From Verrucomicrobiales bacterium (GTDB lineage Bacteria; Verrucomicrobiota; Verrucomicrobiia; Limisphaerales; J093), in NCBI GenBank assembly GCA_024233215.1, contig JACKPW010000010.1:124001-188000 (forward strand): 64,000 nucleotides of DNA, given 5' to 3'. A program made the translations under genes and the position numbers. Below are positions 22,459-31,414 of this stretch, piece after piece. The notes below the pieces were generated by a model. That model did no database searches and had not been told where the DNA came from. It saw nothing but the letters and a program-made list of their open reading frames with translations. Numbering within the stretch: position 1 is the first letter of the stretch; each line of letters starts with the position of its first letter.

Positions 22459-23274
22459 ATGAAACCGGGCCCCGCCAGCCATTGCCGAAAAACGCGCCGG
22501 CCCCTTCCCACCGCCGCCTTCACGCTGCTGGAACTGGCGCTCGCCCTCGCCGTGTTCGCCATGGTGATGACCTCGATCTACGCCTGCTGGAGCTCGATCC
22601 TGCGGTCGGCCCGTGTGGGAAACGAGGCCGCCGCCGAGGCCCAGCGTGCCCGGGTGGCCTCCCGGACGCTCGAGACCGCCCTGAATTCTGCGGTCATGTT
22701 CATGGCCAACCACTCCCTCTACCGCTTCGAGGCCGATACCTCCGGCGAATTCGCCGCCCTCAGTTTCGTGGCCCGTCTGCCGGCCAGCTTCCCGGGCGGC
22801 GGTTACTACGGCGACCAGGTCGTCCGCCGGGTGGCGTTCGTCGTCGAACCGGGCGAGGGGAGCCTCAACGAATTGCGCCTCATTCAGTTCCCCATCCTCT
22901 CGGGCGAGGTTTCCGATGAACAACTTCATCCGCTCACGATTGCGCAGGATGTCAGCCTGTTCATGCTGGAATTCAGCGACGGCAAGAGCGGCGAGTGGAT
23001 GGACGAATGGACCATGACCAACCGGCTGCCGGCGATGGTCCGCTTTGCGCTCGCTTTCGGGCGCAAGAACGACGGCTCGAACACCCCGCGCGAAATGGTG
23101 GTGCACTCCGTGCTGCTTCCCACCCGCGGTGTGCTCCCCACCTTCCAGGGCATGGCGGGCGCGGCGGGGGCCATGGGCCGGGGCCAACCGGGCGCCCCCA
23201 TCGTGCCCGGTCCGGACGCCGGCGGGCCCGCCACCGGCCTGGAGGACATCCGACCCGAGGGAGGTGCCGGATGA
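22459..23274 (+). CDS. gspJ: Minor pseudopilin GspJ-like
   Basis: This 271-residue protein begins one base after the gspI stop, with leader RPLPTAA-FTLLELALALAVFA (Ala at -1, Glu at +5). The larger body (cleaved length about 250) is typical of GspJ, the minor pseudopilin that bridges GspI and GspK. The C-terminus is Pro/Gly/Ala-rich and looks disordered. The gspK start overlaps its stop (ATGA). Confidence 0.78.
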   Translation: MKPGPASHCRKTRRPLPTAAFTLLELALALAVFAMVMTSIYACWSSILRSARVGNEAAAEAQRARVASRTLETALNSAVMFMANHSLYRFEADTSGEFAALSFVARLPASFPGGGYYGDQVVRRVAFVVEPGEGSLNELRLIQFPILSGEVSDEQLHPLTIAQDVSLFMLEFSDGKSGEWMDEWTMTNRLPAMVRFALAFGRKNDGSNTPREMVVHSVLLPTRGVLPTFQGMAGAAGAMGRGQPGAPIVPGPDAGGPATGLEDIRPEGGAG

Positions 23275-24359
23275 ACTGCCATTGCCACTGTCGCCAGGAA
23301 CGCGGGTTCGCGTTGATCATCGTCATGATCGTCATCTTCTCGCTGGCGATCCTGGCCGGGGGTTTCGCCTTCTCCATGAAGGTGGAATCCCGCCTCGCCG
23401 CCAACAACAACAGCGAAGGCGAAATGCAGTGGCTCGGCCGCTCCGGCGTGGAACTGGCGCGGTTCGTCCTGAGCGAGTCCTTCAACCGACCCAAGCCGGC
23501 CTCCCTCAACCAAATCTGGGCGGGTGGTCCCGGCGACCTCACCGAAACCAACGGCCCCCTCCTCGCCGTCAACCTCGGCTCCACCAGTTTGGGCGAAGGC
23601 ACCATCGCCGTTCACATCGTCGACCAGGAACGCCGCGCCAACATCAACCGCGTCGACCGCCAGACGTTCGAGCGCGCGCTCGCCATCATGGGTGCGAACA
23701 CCGTCAACGCACCGATGCTCATGGACTCGCTTGAAGACTGGCTCGACTCCGACGAGGCCTCCCATCTCAGCGGCACGGAAAGCGATTACTACCTCAACCA
23801 GGATCCGCCCTACTACGCCAAGAACGGCCCCATCGACGACATCGCCGAACTGCTGCTCGTCAACGGCGTCACCCCCGACCTTTTCTGGGGACCCCGGGCG
23901 GCGGGCCACCGCGACCAACTCTACCGCCCCTACTCGCGCGAGGATCTGCCCGACGACAGCTCCGGCATGGGACGCCTGGGCCTGGTGGACCTCTTCACCG
24001 CGCTCTCCTCCGGCTCGATCAATATCAACACAGCCTCGGTGGACGTGCTCCAGTTGCTGCCCGGCGTGGACGAGGTGGTTGCCGAAAACATCATCCGGAC
24101 GCGCGCGGGCCCTGACGGTGTGGACGGCACCGAGGACGACACCCCGTTCCAGAACGTCTCCATGCTTTCGCCTGCCACCGTCCCCGGGATCGCGCCGGAA
24201 GTGGTGGCCGCCATCCAGCAACTGCGCCTGGCGGACGTACGCAGCATGACGTTCAATGTCACCGTCGAGGCCCGCCTCGGCCGCCTCCACCGCGAATACA
24301 GCGCGGTCCTCGGTGTCCGCGGCACCGTGGTCGACGTCCTCGAATTCTCCTGGCCCTGA
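23271..24359 (+). CDS. gspK: Minor pseudopilin GspK (tip capping)
   Basis: From ATG 23271 the 362-residue product has the leader QERG-FALIIVMIVIFSLAILA: Gly at -1 and no Glu at +5, as is normal for GspK. Later come SGVELARFVLSESFN, an alpha-domain with YYLNQDPPYYAKNGPIDDIA, and a helix-hairpin-helix-like segment ININTASVDVLQLLPGVDEV near residue 245-265. GspK caps the pseudopilus and sets substrate release. The upstream frame extension is an artefact. Last gene of the gspFHIJK run. Confidence 0.87.
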   Translation: MNCHCHCRQERGFALIIVMIVIFSLAILAGGFAFSMKVESRLAANNNSEGEMQWLGRSGVELARFVLSESFNRPKPASLNQIWAGGPGDLTETNGPLLAVNLGSTSLGEGTIAVHIVDQERRANINRVDRQTFERALAIMGANTVNAPMLMDSLEDWLDSDEASHLSGTESDYYLNQDPPYYAKNGPIDDIAELLLVNGVTPDLFWGPRAAGHRDQLYRPYSREDLPDDSSGMGRLGLVDLFTALSSGSININTASVDVLQLLPGVDEVVAENIIRTRAGPDGVDGTEDDTPFQNVSMLSPATVPGIAPEVVAAIQQLRLADVRSMTFNVTVEARLGRLHREYSAVLGVRGTVVDVLEFSWP

Positions 24360-24497
24360 CAGCCGCCAACAGTGACAGTGACGGCCCGACCTGCGCGACC
24401 GGGGAATCGGTGGCGGCGGACTGGTACCCGGCCTCGACGCAGCCGGGCCTGCCCCCGGCTGACCAGGCTTCGGGCGCATAAGGTAAAGGGGGCCTCA

Positions 24498-24541
24498 CTA
24501 TTGGCGGCAGGAGCGCCGCCAATAGCTGCAGGACTGACCCC
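24498..24541. repeat. Small palindromic repeat, family P2, copy 1
   Basis: A perfect 11-bp stem CTATTGGCGGC / GCCGCCAATAG (24498-24508 with 24515-24525) is followed by CTGC..GA.TGACCCCGTCGC. The same block, slightly changed, recurs at 44904-44961 inside a coding region. Here it lies in the 200-base gap between the convergent gspK and the 994-residue secreted protein. REP-like in size; no nearby transposase is seen. Confidence 0.7.
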
Positions 24542-24559
24542 GTCGCTCGACCCGGCGGA

Positions 24560-27544
24560 CTACTTCTTCACGCGACCGAACCAGGACGGTCCGGATGGCT
24601 GCAGCGTGTGAGGGCTGGTGGCCCCGTTAACCGCCTGCCATGGCCCATCCACGGAGGTCGCGGCCTCGAGGGTGCCGCCTCCGGTCCACTCGATCGTGAC
24701 GCTTCCGTCAGGATTCCGCTGGATGCCGGTGAACTCCGGAAATCCCCCGACGGGCGGCGTCGGGTCGTCCTGCGGATTCGGATGGGAGATGACGGTGTAG
24801 AAGTTGATTTCGCTGGGCGAATTCGCACCATTATCCGGCAGGTTCTGCAGGTTGATCTCGCCCTTTGCCGCCACCATGATCTGTTTCGTGGTCATCGCCA
24901 GGCTCATCTGGAGGGTGCGAATCCCCCCGGTTTCTGCCGCGTTGACGAACGGGAGGAAACTCGCCGTGAGCGGGGTGATCGTGCCGGCATCCGGATCGAA
25001 CGCCATCACGCGGGCGGCCACCTGTTGCTGCTCGTAACCGGGCGGTTTCGACACCCAGGAGACCACCACGCGGTTCAAGGCATCGACCGCCAGGGTCGCG
25101 CGATCGAAGTCGCCGGCGAACCCCGCCTCGCTGACCTCTGCCTGCGTCACGAATGCGCGGGTCTGGGCGTCCCAGACCGCCACTTTTACGACGTTCGCAT
25201 CACTCACCTTGCCGGCCAGGTAGACATACGGGCTGTTCACGTGACCGGCGATGCGGGTGCCATCGCCGCGCCCAGTGTCGAACTGCGAGCCGGAAGTGGC
25301 CTGGTCAATCATGCCCTGCAGATTGCCGGCGTTGTCGTAGAAGTACAGGTTCTGATGAACCCGGGCGCAGAATCCGCCGCGGAAGGCGGCGAGGTTCGAC
25401 CAGATATCCTGGCTGGCGACGACAAAGCTCTCCTTCACGATGGAGCCGTCCGGGGCCAGGATCACGGCGGTAGTGATGTTGCCCGCCTCGCGCACCCCGG
25501 AGCGATCGTCGACGGTCGCCACGAAGTTCCCGTTGTCCAACGCGACGAGATCGCCCCCGAACCGGCCAATCTGGTTGCCGCCCGCGGTACCGGAGGTCAG
25601 CCGACCGTTGATCGCGTCCAGCGCCTTGCAGAGCGGGGTCGGTGTCAGGGTGGCAAGGTCGAGCGAGTAACCCTGCACCACGGCGTAACGTCCGTCGGCC
25701 AGGCGGTTGAAACCGAGATTCCACCGGTTGTCCGATTGGAACTGCGAATACACGTGCGGCGAGGCTTCACCACCGACCAGGTAGTTCACCGCGCCGGGAC
25801 GAACGTCGCCCGCCACCCGACCCGGGTTGCCGTTCTGCCGCGAGGCATTGATGATGCCGGCGAACGGTTGTCCGTTGTCGGCGTAGAAGCCCTCCACCAT
25901 CCGTGGCGTTCCCCCGGCAACCGGCTGGAGCATGACCACGTAGCGCTGTTTGTCAGTGGTTCCCTCGGCGAAGGTGTTGCATTCGATGAGGAAGGCGCTG
26001 TTTCCCACCACGCTGGCGTACGGCTCCCAGTTCCCCAAGGAGGCCAACTGCGGCACGATTACGGGAGTGTCCGGCACGATTCGCGTCAGGCCAACCGATT
26101 CTATGCTGCCGGGTTTGTGGGCAATCCCAAACAGGCGCCCTGCCACCGTGGGAATGCTGGCGACGGCGCTCTGACTCTCCCAAACCACGGCGAACGAGTC
26201 GTGCAGGCACGTCACCCGCGGACCGGACGACGGGAAATACGCGAGTTCCGGAGTCTCCAGTTCACTGACGTAGAACGTCTGGTCCACAGGCGTTCCGTCC
26301 GCCTTCAGCAGACGCCCCATGATCAGGGGGCAAACCGCGGCCCAGTCGGTGGAATCCTGGCCTTCCCAGACCGCCAACACCCGGCCGGCCGGATCAATCG
26401 CCGCGTCCACCGATCCAAGAGCGGTCAAGGGCACGTCGTCGCTGGCCGACCGTGAATACCGCACCGTTCCGTCGGCGTTGAGGACCGTGACCCAGGCGCC
26501 CTGGGCGGTGGTCCCCGCGCTGATGGCAACGTATGCGTCGACGCCGTTGCCATGGAAACCCGCGCTGTCGCCGCGCCCCCCCGCCGCCGCCGCCGCGTTG
26601 CCAGTCAGGGTGCCGAGATCGAGGTTGCCGGTCACCGGTTCCCCCGCGTTGTCGAAGAGCCGGACGAAGGTCTTCCCCCCCTGCCAGAAACGGACGCCAA
26701 ATCCGTTTGCCGTGACCCCAACCCCGTGCCAGATCTCATTGGCCACCGCCGTTTCACTCACCAGCGTCGCCGCCTTCACCACCTCGCCCGCCGGCGTCAC
26801 GATGCGGAAGATCGCGTGTTTCCCGGCGGCGGCACCACCGTACTTGCTGACCAGATCGGCTTCCTGCCGGCTCTCGCCAACCACCACAAGGTTGCCGTTG
26901 GCAAGGTAGTCCCAGTCGGCAATCCGAATGTCCCCGGCCGGCTCGGCCTCGGCGGCACTGACCCCGCTGACCAGGCCCAACGGGTCGCCGGTGTTGTCCA
27001 GCAGTTGCAGGGCCGGCCAGTCCCCGCCCCCGCCCGCATCGACTTCAATATCCGCCACTTCCGGCACTTCGTACCGCAGATCGAAGGCGGTGGCGCCCAT
27101 GCCAAATCCGTTGCCGAAGAGGTTCGCCTTGATCTTCGGTCCCCACGCCGTGTTGGCCGGAGTCGGGCTGCCATTGGCACGGAAGAAGGAACGATACCGC
27201 ATGGTGATGGAACCGCCCCGGTTCGAGGCGATATCCGCGTCCCCGGTAATCGGCACCCCGCCCGCGCTGTAGAGCGCCCAGACGGCCTCCAGATCCGACA
27301 GCCCATCACCGTCGTCCTCCCACCCGATCACGATGTCGCCCGCCGCGGTGATCGCCACCCCCAGGGCTTCCGTGTTCAGGTTGTTGAGTGAGGTGTTCAG
27401 GTCGTTCACATAGAACGTGTCCGCGCGGGCTGTCAGTCCATTGCTGTCCACAGTCCCGGTAACGCTCTGCCCCCAAAGGCCCGGAGCGCCGATAGCCATC
27501 AGGCTCGCCACCACCACACAGGATCTTACGATCGTCTTCATCAA
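24560..27544 (-). CDS. Large secreted repeat protein with verrucomicrobial C-terminal tail
   Basis: A 994-residue protein with a clear signal peptide (MMKTIVRSCVVVASLMAIGA, cleavage near GLWGQS). The body repeats units of the type 'D.(N/G)F(V/A)..W.....(G)......L..DG' (for example AIDPAGRVLAVWEGQDSTDW and VALDNGNFVATVDDRSGVRE), suggesting a beta-propeller-like fold. The end, EAATSVDGPWQAVNGATSPH then WFGRVKK, matches the C-terminal tail of the giants at 33.0 and 36.7 kb. Function unknown. It converges with the gsp operon, so secretion by that system is possible but unproven. Confidence 0.75.
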   Translation of the reverse strand: MMKTIVRSCVVVASLMAIGAPGLWGQSVTGTVDSNGLTARADTFYVNDLNTSLNNLNTEALGVAITAAGDIVIGWEDDGDGLSDLEAVWALYSAGGVPITGDADIASNRGGSITMRYRSFFRANGSPTPANTAWGPKIKANLFGNGFGMGATAFDLRYEVPEVADIEVDAGGGGDWPALQLLDNTGDPLGLVSGVSAAEAEPAGDIRIADWDYLANGNLVVVGESRQEADLVSKYGGAAAGKHAIFRIVTPAGEVVKAATLVSETAVANEIWHGVGVTANGFGVRFWQGGKTFVRLFDNAGEPVTGNLDLGTLTGNAAAAAGGRGDSAGFHGNGVDAYVAISAGTTAQGAWVTVLNADGTVRYSRSASDDVPLTALGSVDAAIDPAGRVLAVWEGQDSTDWAAVCPLIMGRLLKADGTPVDQTFYVSELETPELAYFPSSGPRVTCLHDSFAVVWESQSAVASIPTVAGRLFGIAHKPGSIESVGLTRIVPDTPVIVPQLASLGNWEPYASVVGNSAFLIECNTFAEGTTDKQRYVVMLQPVAGGTPRMVEGFYADNGQPFAGIINASRQNGNPGRVAGDVRPGAVNYLVGGEASPHVYSQFQSDNRWNLGFNRLADGRYAVVQGYSLDLATLTPTPLCKALDAINGRLTSGTAGGNQIGRFGGDLVALDNGNFVATVDDRSGVREAGNITTAVILAPDGSIVKESFVVASQDIWSNLAAFRGGFCARVHQNLYFYDNAGNLQGMIDQATSGSQFDTGRGDGTRIAGHVNSPYVYLAGKVSDANVVKVAVWDAQTRAFVTQAEVSEAGFAGDFDRATLAVDALNRVVVSWVSKPPGYEQQQVAARVMAFDPDAGTITPLTASFLPFVNAAETGGIRTLQMSLAMTTKQIMVAAKGEINLQNLPDNGANSPSEINFYTVISHPNPQDDPTPPVGGFPEFTGIQRNPDGSVTIEWTGGGTLEAATSVDGPWQAVNGATSPHTLQPSGPSWFGRVKK

Positions 27545-27756
27545 ATGAACGTGGGTTTGTTGTCGCCAACTCCCTCCCTGATCGCTCCCCCCAACGCCAA
27601 ACGAAGCGTCGCGGCAGACGAAACGATCCGATGGAGCTGATGGTCGACAGCTTAAGCGAACCCAGCAGAAAACACAAGCGCATTACAGGCGCGCTGATGC
27701 GCTCTGCACGGCACAGGGTCGGCGTCGTGGCATGATTGGGAACCGGCGCTTCACCC

Positions 27757-28140
27757 TCACAAGAGGGCAACCTCGTACCGGCCGAACTTGCCGTCCACCG
27801 TGGCGATCGGCATCTGTTCGAGCTGGGCTTGCGCGATCAGAAGCCGGTCAAAAGGGTCCTGGTGGGCCGGAGGAAGCGTCGCTACGTGGAGTGCGTGCCG
27901 GTGCTCGATGTGCAGGGTCTTGATGCCATCCCGGAGGAGTCGCTTGGGAACGAATTCCGCCGGTGCTTCGGGGAGCGGCAGTTTGCCGAGCGCGTGCTTG
28001 ATGGCAATTTCCCACGAGCTTGCGACCGACAGGAAGAGCTCATTACGACTCCGCCTTAGCTCCGACGCCACGCGCTCCGGAAGCCGCTCGGGCTCGCTCA
28101 GCCACCAGAGCCAGACATGGGTGTCGAGCAGGATTCTCAA
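27757..28140 (-). CDS. PIN-domain ribonuclease toxin (VapC type)
   Basis: The 127-residue protein has the PIN acidic site: Asp in MRILLDTHVWLWW, Glu in VASSWEIAIKHA, Asp in HQDPFDRLLIAQA and Asp in IATVDGKFGRY. The layout LLDTHVWLWWLSEPE is that of the Sll0205-like PIN subfamily paired with Phd-type antitoxins. It would cleave RNA when freed. The start overlaps the antitoxin stop by 4 bases (28137-28140), so the pair is translationally coupled. All catalytic residues look intact. Confidence 0.9.
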   Translation of the reverse strand: MRILLDTHVWLWWLSEPERLPERVASELRRSRNELFLSVASSWEIAIKHALGKLPLPEAPAEFVPKRLLRDGIKTLHIEHRHALHVATLPPAHQDPFDRLLIAQAQLEQMPIATVDGKFGRYEVALL

Positions 28141-28364
28141 GAGTGGAACAGGCGGGTGACTTCGGGGATCTCCTGGTCAAAATCCTCCGGCACGACAAAC
28201 TGCCCCCGATCGCCCCCCCCCAAACGATCAGCCGGCTCCGTTTCGCAGGACACGAGTTTTGCCGCGGGGCGACCGTAGCGGTGGATGATGACCTCCTCCC
28301 CCGCGGCCACGCGAGTTAACAGCTTGGACAGGTGGGTCTTCGCCTCATGAACGGATACGACCAT
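28137..28364 (-). CDS. Phd/YefM-type antitoxin
   Basis: The 75-residue protein MVVSVHEAKTHLSKLLTRVA then EEVIIHRYGRPAAKLVS has the Phd/YefM fold signature: an N-terminal DNA-binding dimer in which the phrase VHEAKTHLS.LL..V..GE is typical. The C-terminus (GQFVVPEDFDQEIPEVTRLF) would wrap the PIN toxin that follows. It likely represses its own promoter, but no clear operator was identified in the 46-base gap downstream of it or upstream. Confidence 0.88.
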   Translation of the reverse strand: MVVSVHEAKTHLSKLLTRVAAGEEVIIHRYGRPAAKLVSCETEPADRLGGGDRGQFVVPEDFDQEIPEVTRLFHS

Positions 28365-28410
28365 ACCGCCCTGAATCTGAACTAAACCACGGACTAAGTC
28401 AACAATGAGG

Positions 28411-29874
28411 TCATCCGGCCAGGCGGCGGTAGAGTTCCACGTAGGACTTCACGGTGCGGCGCCACCCGAAGTCCGCCTGCATGCCGTTGCGCCGGTAGTG
28501 AGCCAGAGCCTCCGGGGCGGCGTACAACGCGAGGGCCTTGCGCAGGGCCGCCGCGAGCGCCGGCACGGAGGATTCGTGGAACTTGATGCCGTTGGCCGTG
28601 GTTTCATCCTCGCGCGCATCCACCACGGAATCGTCCAGTCCCCCCGTCGCACAGACAATGGGCGGCGTGCCGAAGCGGAGGCTGTAAAGCTGGTTGAGAC
28701 CGCAGGGTTCGTACCGGGAGGGCATGACGAAGAAGTCGCAGCCCGCCTCGATGAGGTGGGCCAGACGTTCGTTGCGTCCCTGCACAAACGCCATCTTGCC
28801 GGGAAACCGCGCCACCAGGTCCTTCGCCGCCTCCTCCAGCAGTTCGTCGCCGCTGCCCAGCAGGACGTATTGCAGGTCCTCGCCAAAGAGGTCGTTAAGG
28901 GCGGCCACAATGAGATCAATCCCCTTCTGGTCCGCCAACCGGCTGACGGTCCCGAACAGCGGCACCTCCTCCCGCTCCGGAAGCCCCACTTCCCGCTGGA
29001 GCGCCAGCTTGTTCAGCCGCTTCCCATCCATCGCATCCACACTGTAAGGATGCGGCAAGTGCGGGTTGCTGGTCGTGTTCCAGTCCTCGTAATCAACGCC
29101 GTTCAGGATACCGGTCAGGGCACTCTGGCGCGACCGCAACACCCCGTCCAATCCGGCCCCAAACAACGGGGTCGTGATCTCCCGGGCGTAACGCGGACTC
29201 ACGGTGGTGATCGCGTCGGCGAACACGATGCCGGCCTTGAGCGGATTCACGTCGCCGTAGTACTCGCATGCTTCGGGATGGAAGTAGTAAGCCGGCAGAC
29301 CGGTCAATGCATACTCGCGCCCCGCCGCTCGCCCGGGGTAACCCAGGTTGTGGATGGTAAAGACGCTCTTTGGCACCTCCTCCCAGCCCTCGTACCAACC
29401 GCGATGCCGCACGAGCAGGGGCATCAGGCCGGTCTGCCAATCGTGCCCGTGCACAATCTGCGGGCGCAGTTCCAGGTCACGCATCCACTGTACAACTGCG
29501 CGGGAGAAAAAGACGAAGCGCAGAAAGTTGTCCGCATACGCCACCCGCCCGTGGGGTAACCGCTGGTCGTACACGCCGTCACGATCAAACAGGCCGTCCT
29601 GCTCGACAAAGTAAACGGTGAGCCGGCGCTGAGGCCGAAGCACGTGCAGGTTCCCGGTCACCAGGCGCCCCGCGAGAGGGATCTCCACCCTCGCATCGGT
29701 GGCGGTCATGCCCGCGGCCTCCGCGCTCTCCCGTACCCCGCGATAGAGCGGGGTGAAGACACTCACCTCATGCCCGGCCTTCGCGAGATATTTGCCCAGC
29801 GCGGCCACCATGTCCGCCAGCCCGCCGGTCTTCGAGTAGGGATGCAGTTCGCTGCTGGCCAGGAGGACACGCAT
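28411..29874 (-). CDS. glgA: Glycogen synthase (ADP-glucose type)
   Basis: MRVLLASSELHPYSKTGGLA begins a 487-residue GT5 enzyme. The KTGGLAD motif binds ADP-glucose, HGHDWQTGLMPLL contains the catalytic-domain His, and PSRYEPCGLNQLYSLRFGTP is the C-terminal E-x7-E-like donor-binding region. It extends alpha-1,4-glucan chains from ADP-glucose in the cytoplasm. It lies 12 bases after serS and may be cotranscribed with it. Full length, all key motifs present. Confidence 0.94.
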   Translation of the reverse strand: MRVLLASSELHPYSKTGGLADMVAALGKYLAKAGHEVSVFTPLYRGVRESAEAAGMTATDARVEIPLAGRLVTGNLHVLRPQRRLTVYFVEQDGLFDRDGVYDQRLPHGRVAYADNFLRFVFFSRAVVQWMRDLELRPQIVHGHDWQTGLMPLLVRHRGWYEGWEEVPKSVFTIHNLGYPGRAAGREYALTGLPAYYFHPEACEYYGDVNPLKAGIVFADAITTVSPRYAREITTPLFGAGLDGVLRSRQSALTGILNGVDYEDWNTTSNPHLPHPYSVDAMDGKRLNKLALQREVGLPEREEVPLFGTVSRLADQKGIDLIVAALNDLFGEDLQYVLLGSGDELLEEAAKDLVARFPGKMAFVQGRNERLAHLIEAGCDFFVMPSRYEPCGLNQLYSLRFGTPPIVCATGGLDDSVVDAREDETTANGIKFHESSVPALAAALRKALALYAAPEALAHYRRNGMQADFGWRRTVKSYVELYRRLAG

Positions 29875-29886
29875 GGCAGGAAAGGT

Positions 29887-31188
29887 TCAGGGGCGGATCA
29901 CATCGGTTCCCAGGAAGGGCTGAAGCGGCTCGGGAATGCGAATGCTCCCGTCGGCCTGCTGATGAGTTTCGATCAGGGCGACGAACAACCGTGCCAGCGC
30001 GGTGCCGCTGCCGTTGAGAATGTGCGGGAGGACGTTGCGCCCCTCGCTGTTCTTGTAGCGGAGCGCCATGCGCCGCGCCTGAAAATCCTCGCAGTTCGAG
30101 CAACTGGACACCTCCAGGTACTGCCCCTGCCCCGGCGCCCACACCTCAAGGTCGTAAGTCTTCGCACTCGCGAACCCCATGTCCCCGGTGCAGAGCAGCA
30201 CGGCGCGGTAGTGCAGGCCGAGCAACTGCAGCACCCGTTCGGCGTTGGCAACGAGTTTCTCCAGTTCGTCATAGCCCTCCTCCGGCCGGACGATCTTGAT
30301 CAACTCCACCTTGTCGAACTGATGGACCCGGATCATGCCGCGCGTACCCACCCCGGCCGCCCCCGCCTCCGCCCGGAAACACGGACTGTAGGCCGCGTAA
30401 CGGATGGGCAGGTCCGCCTCCGCCAGAATCTCGTCGCGGTGAATGTTGGCAACCGGCGCCTCGGCCGTGGGCAGGAGGTAGAGCTTCCCCAGCGACCCGT
30501 TGTCCTCGCCCTCGCGGACGGCATACGCCTGGTCCTCGAATTTGGGAAACTGCCCCACCCCGAACATGCAGTCCCGACCGATGATGAACGGCGGCGAAAC
30601 CTCCGTATAGCCGTGCTCGCGGGTGTGCAGGTCGAGAAGAAACTGGATCAACGCCCGCTCCAACCGCGCCCCCCACCCCGTGTACAGCAGGAAGCCGCTG
30701 CCGGAGAGCTTCGTCCCCCGCTCGAAGTCGACCAACCGCAGTCGCTGGCAAAGCTCCGTGTGCGGCAGTGGATCGAAGGCGAACTCCGCCTTCGTCCCCC
30801 ACTCCCGCACCACCGGGTTGTCGTCGGCCGTGCGCCCCGGAGGCACACTGGCATGCGGCAGGTTCGGCAGGCGGCTGAGCAGATCGTGGCGCCGGGTCTC
30901 GATACCGTCCAAGGTGGCGTCCAACGCGGCAATCCGAGCACCGATCTCACGCACCTGCTGTTTGCGGGTCTCCGCCTCCTCGAGCTTCTTCTGTGCCATC
31001 AAGGCCCCGATTTCCTTGGAGGAGCGGTTGCGTTCGGCCTTGAGCGACTCCACCTCCGCCAGGGCGGCCCGCCGTTCCTCATCGAGCGCCAGGACATCGT
31101 CGAGCCTCGCCTCATCACCGGCACCGCGTGAGGCCAGTCGCTCCCGCACCCGGTCAGGCTGTTCCCGCACCATTTTGACGTCCAACAT
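29887..31188 (-). CDS. serS: Seryl-tRNA synthetase
   Basis: The 433-residue protein starts MLDVKMVREQPDRVRERLAS with the long N-terminal coiled coil (about residues 30-105, rich in Glu/Lys/Arg) that grips the tRNA-Ser variable arm. Class II motif 2 is in SPCFRAEAGAAGVGTRGMIR and motif 3 in ILNGSGTALARLFVALIETH. It charges tRNA-Ser such as the one encoded at 17.7 kb. Complete. Confidence 0.96.
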   Translation of the reverse strand: MLDVKMVREQPDRVRERLASRGAGDEARLDDVLALDEERRAALAEVESLKAERNRSSKEIGALMAQKKLEEAETRKQQVREIGARIAALDATLDGIETRRHDLLSRLPNLPHASVPPGRTADDNPVVREWGTKAEFAFDPLPHTELCQRLRLVDFERGTKLSGSGFLLYTGWGARLERALIQFLLDLHTREHGYTEVSPPFIIGRDCMFGVGQFPKFEDQAYAVREGEDNGSLGKLYLLPTAEAPVANIHRDEILAEADLPIRYAAYSPCFRAEAGAAGVGTRGMIRVHQFDKVELIKIVRPEEGYDELEKLVANAERVLQLLGLHYRAVLLCTGDMGFASAKTYDLEVWAPGQGQYLEVSSCSNCEDFQARRMALRYKNSEGRNVLPHILNGSGTALARLFVALIETHQQADGSIRIPEPLQPFLGTDVIRP

Positions 31189-31247
31189 CGGCGCATTATC
31201 GGAACCCGCCCGGAAGCCGGCAAGACGGAACCCGCCATCCCATCGTA

Positions 31248-31320
31248 GCGGCGAACCGGCGTTCCCCGGACACGGCAGGAGACAACAGCAAGCTCGGCGG
31301 ATACCAATCCGCCGCCACGC
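31248..31320. repeat. Small palindromic repeat, family P1, imperfect copy
   Basis: The serS upstream gap contains GCGGCGAACCGGCGTTC (31248-31264), which also begins the palindrome at 44444-44509, followed about 30 bases later by GGCGGATACCAATCCGCCGCC (about 31296-31316), itself a small stem (GGCGGAT with ATCCGCC). The copy is less symmetric than the one in the MBOAT gene. No coding region is seen in the 226-base gap 31189-31414. Confidence 0.5.
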
Positions 31321-31414
31321 CGGACCCTGTTTCCTTCGGCGGCTGCCGATCCGCGGCGACCTTCCCGGGGTTTCCCGCTTGCGAGGTCAGCCGACGGGAC
31401 CGGATAGTCGGCTC

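Noticed and set aside
27545..27756. Small gene between the 994-residue protein and vapC
   Set aside because: Only short frames without ribosome-binding sites or family-like sequence were found.
30623..31414. Upstream 264-codon extension of the enolase-superfamily frame
   Set aside because: It is antisense to serS, and the start at 31415 has the real N-terminus of the family.
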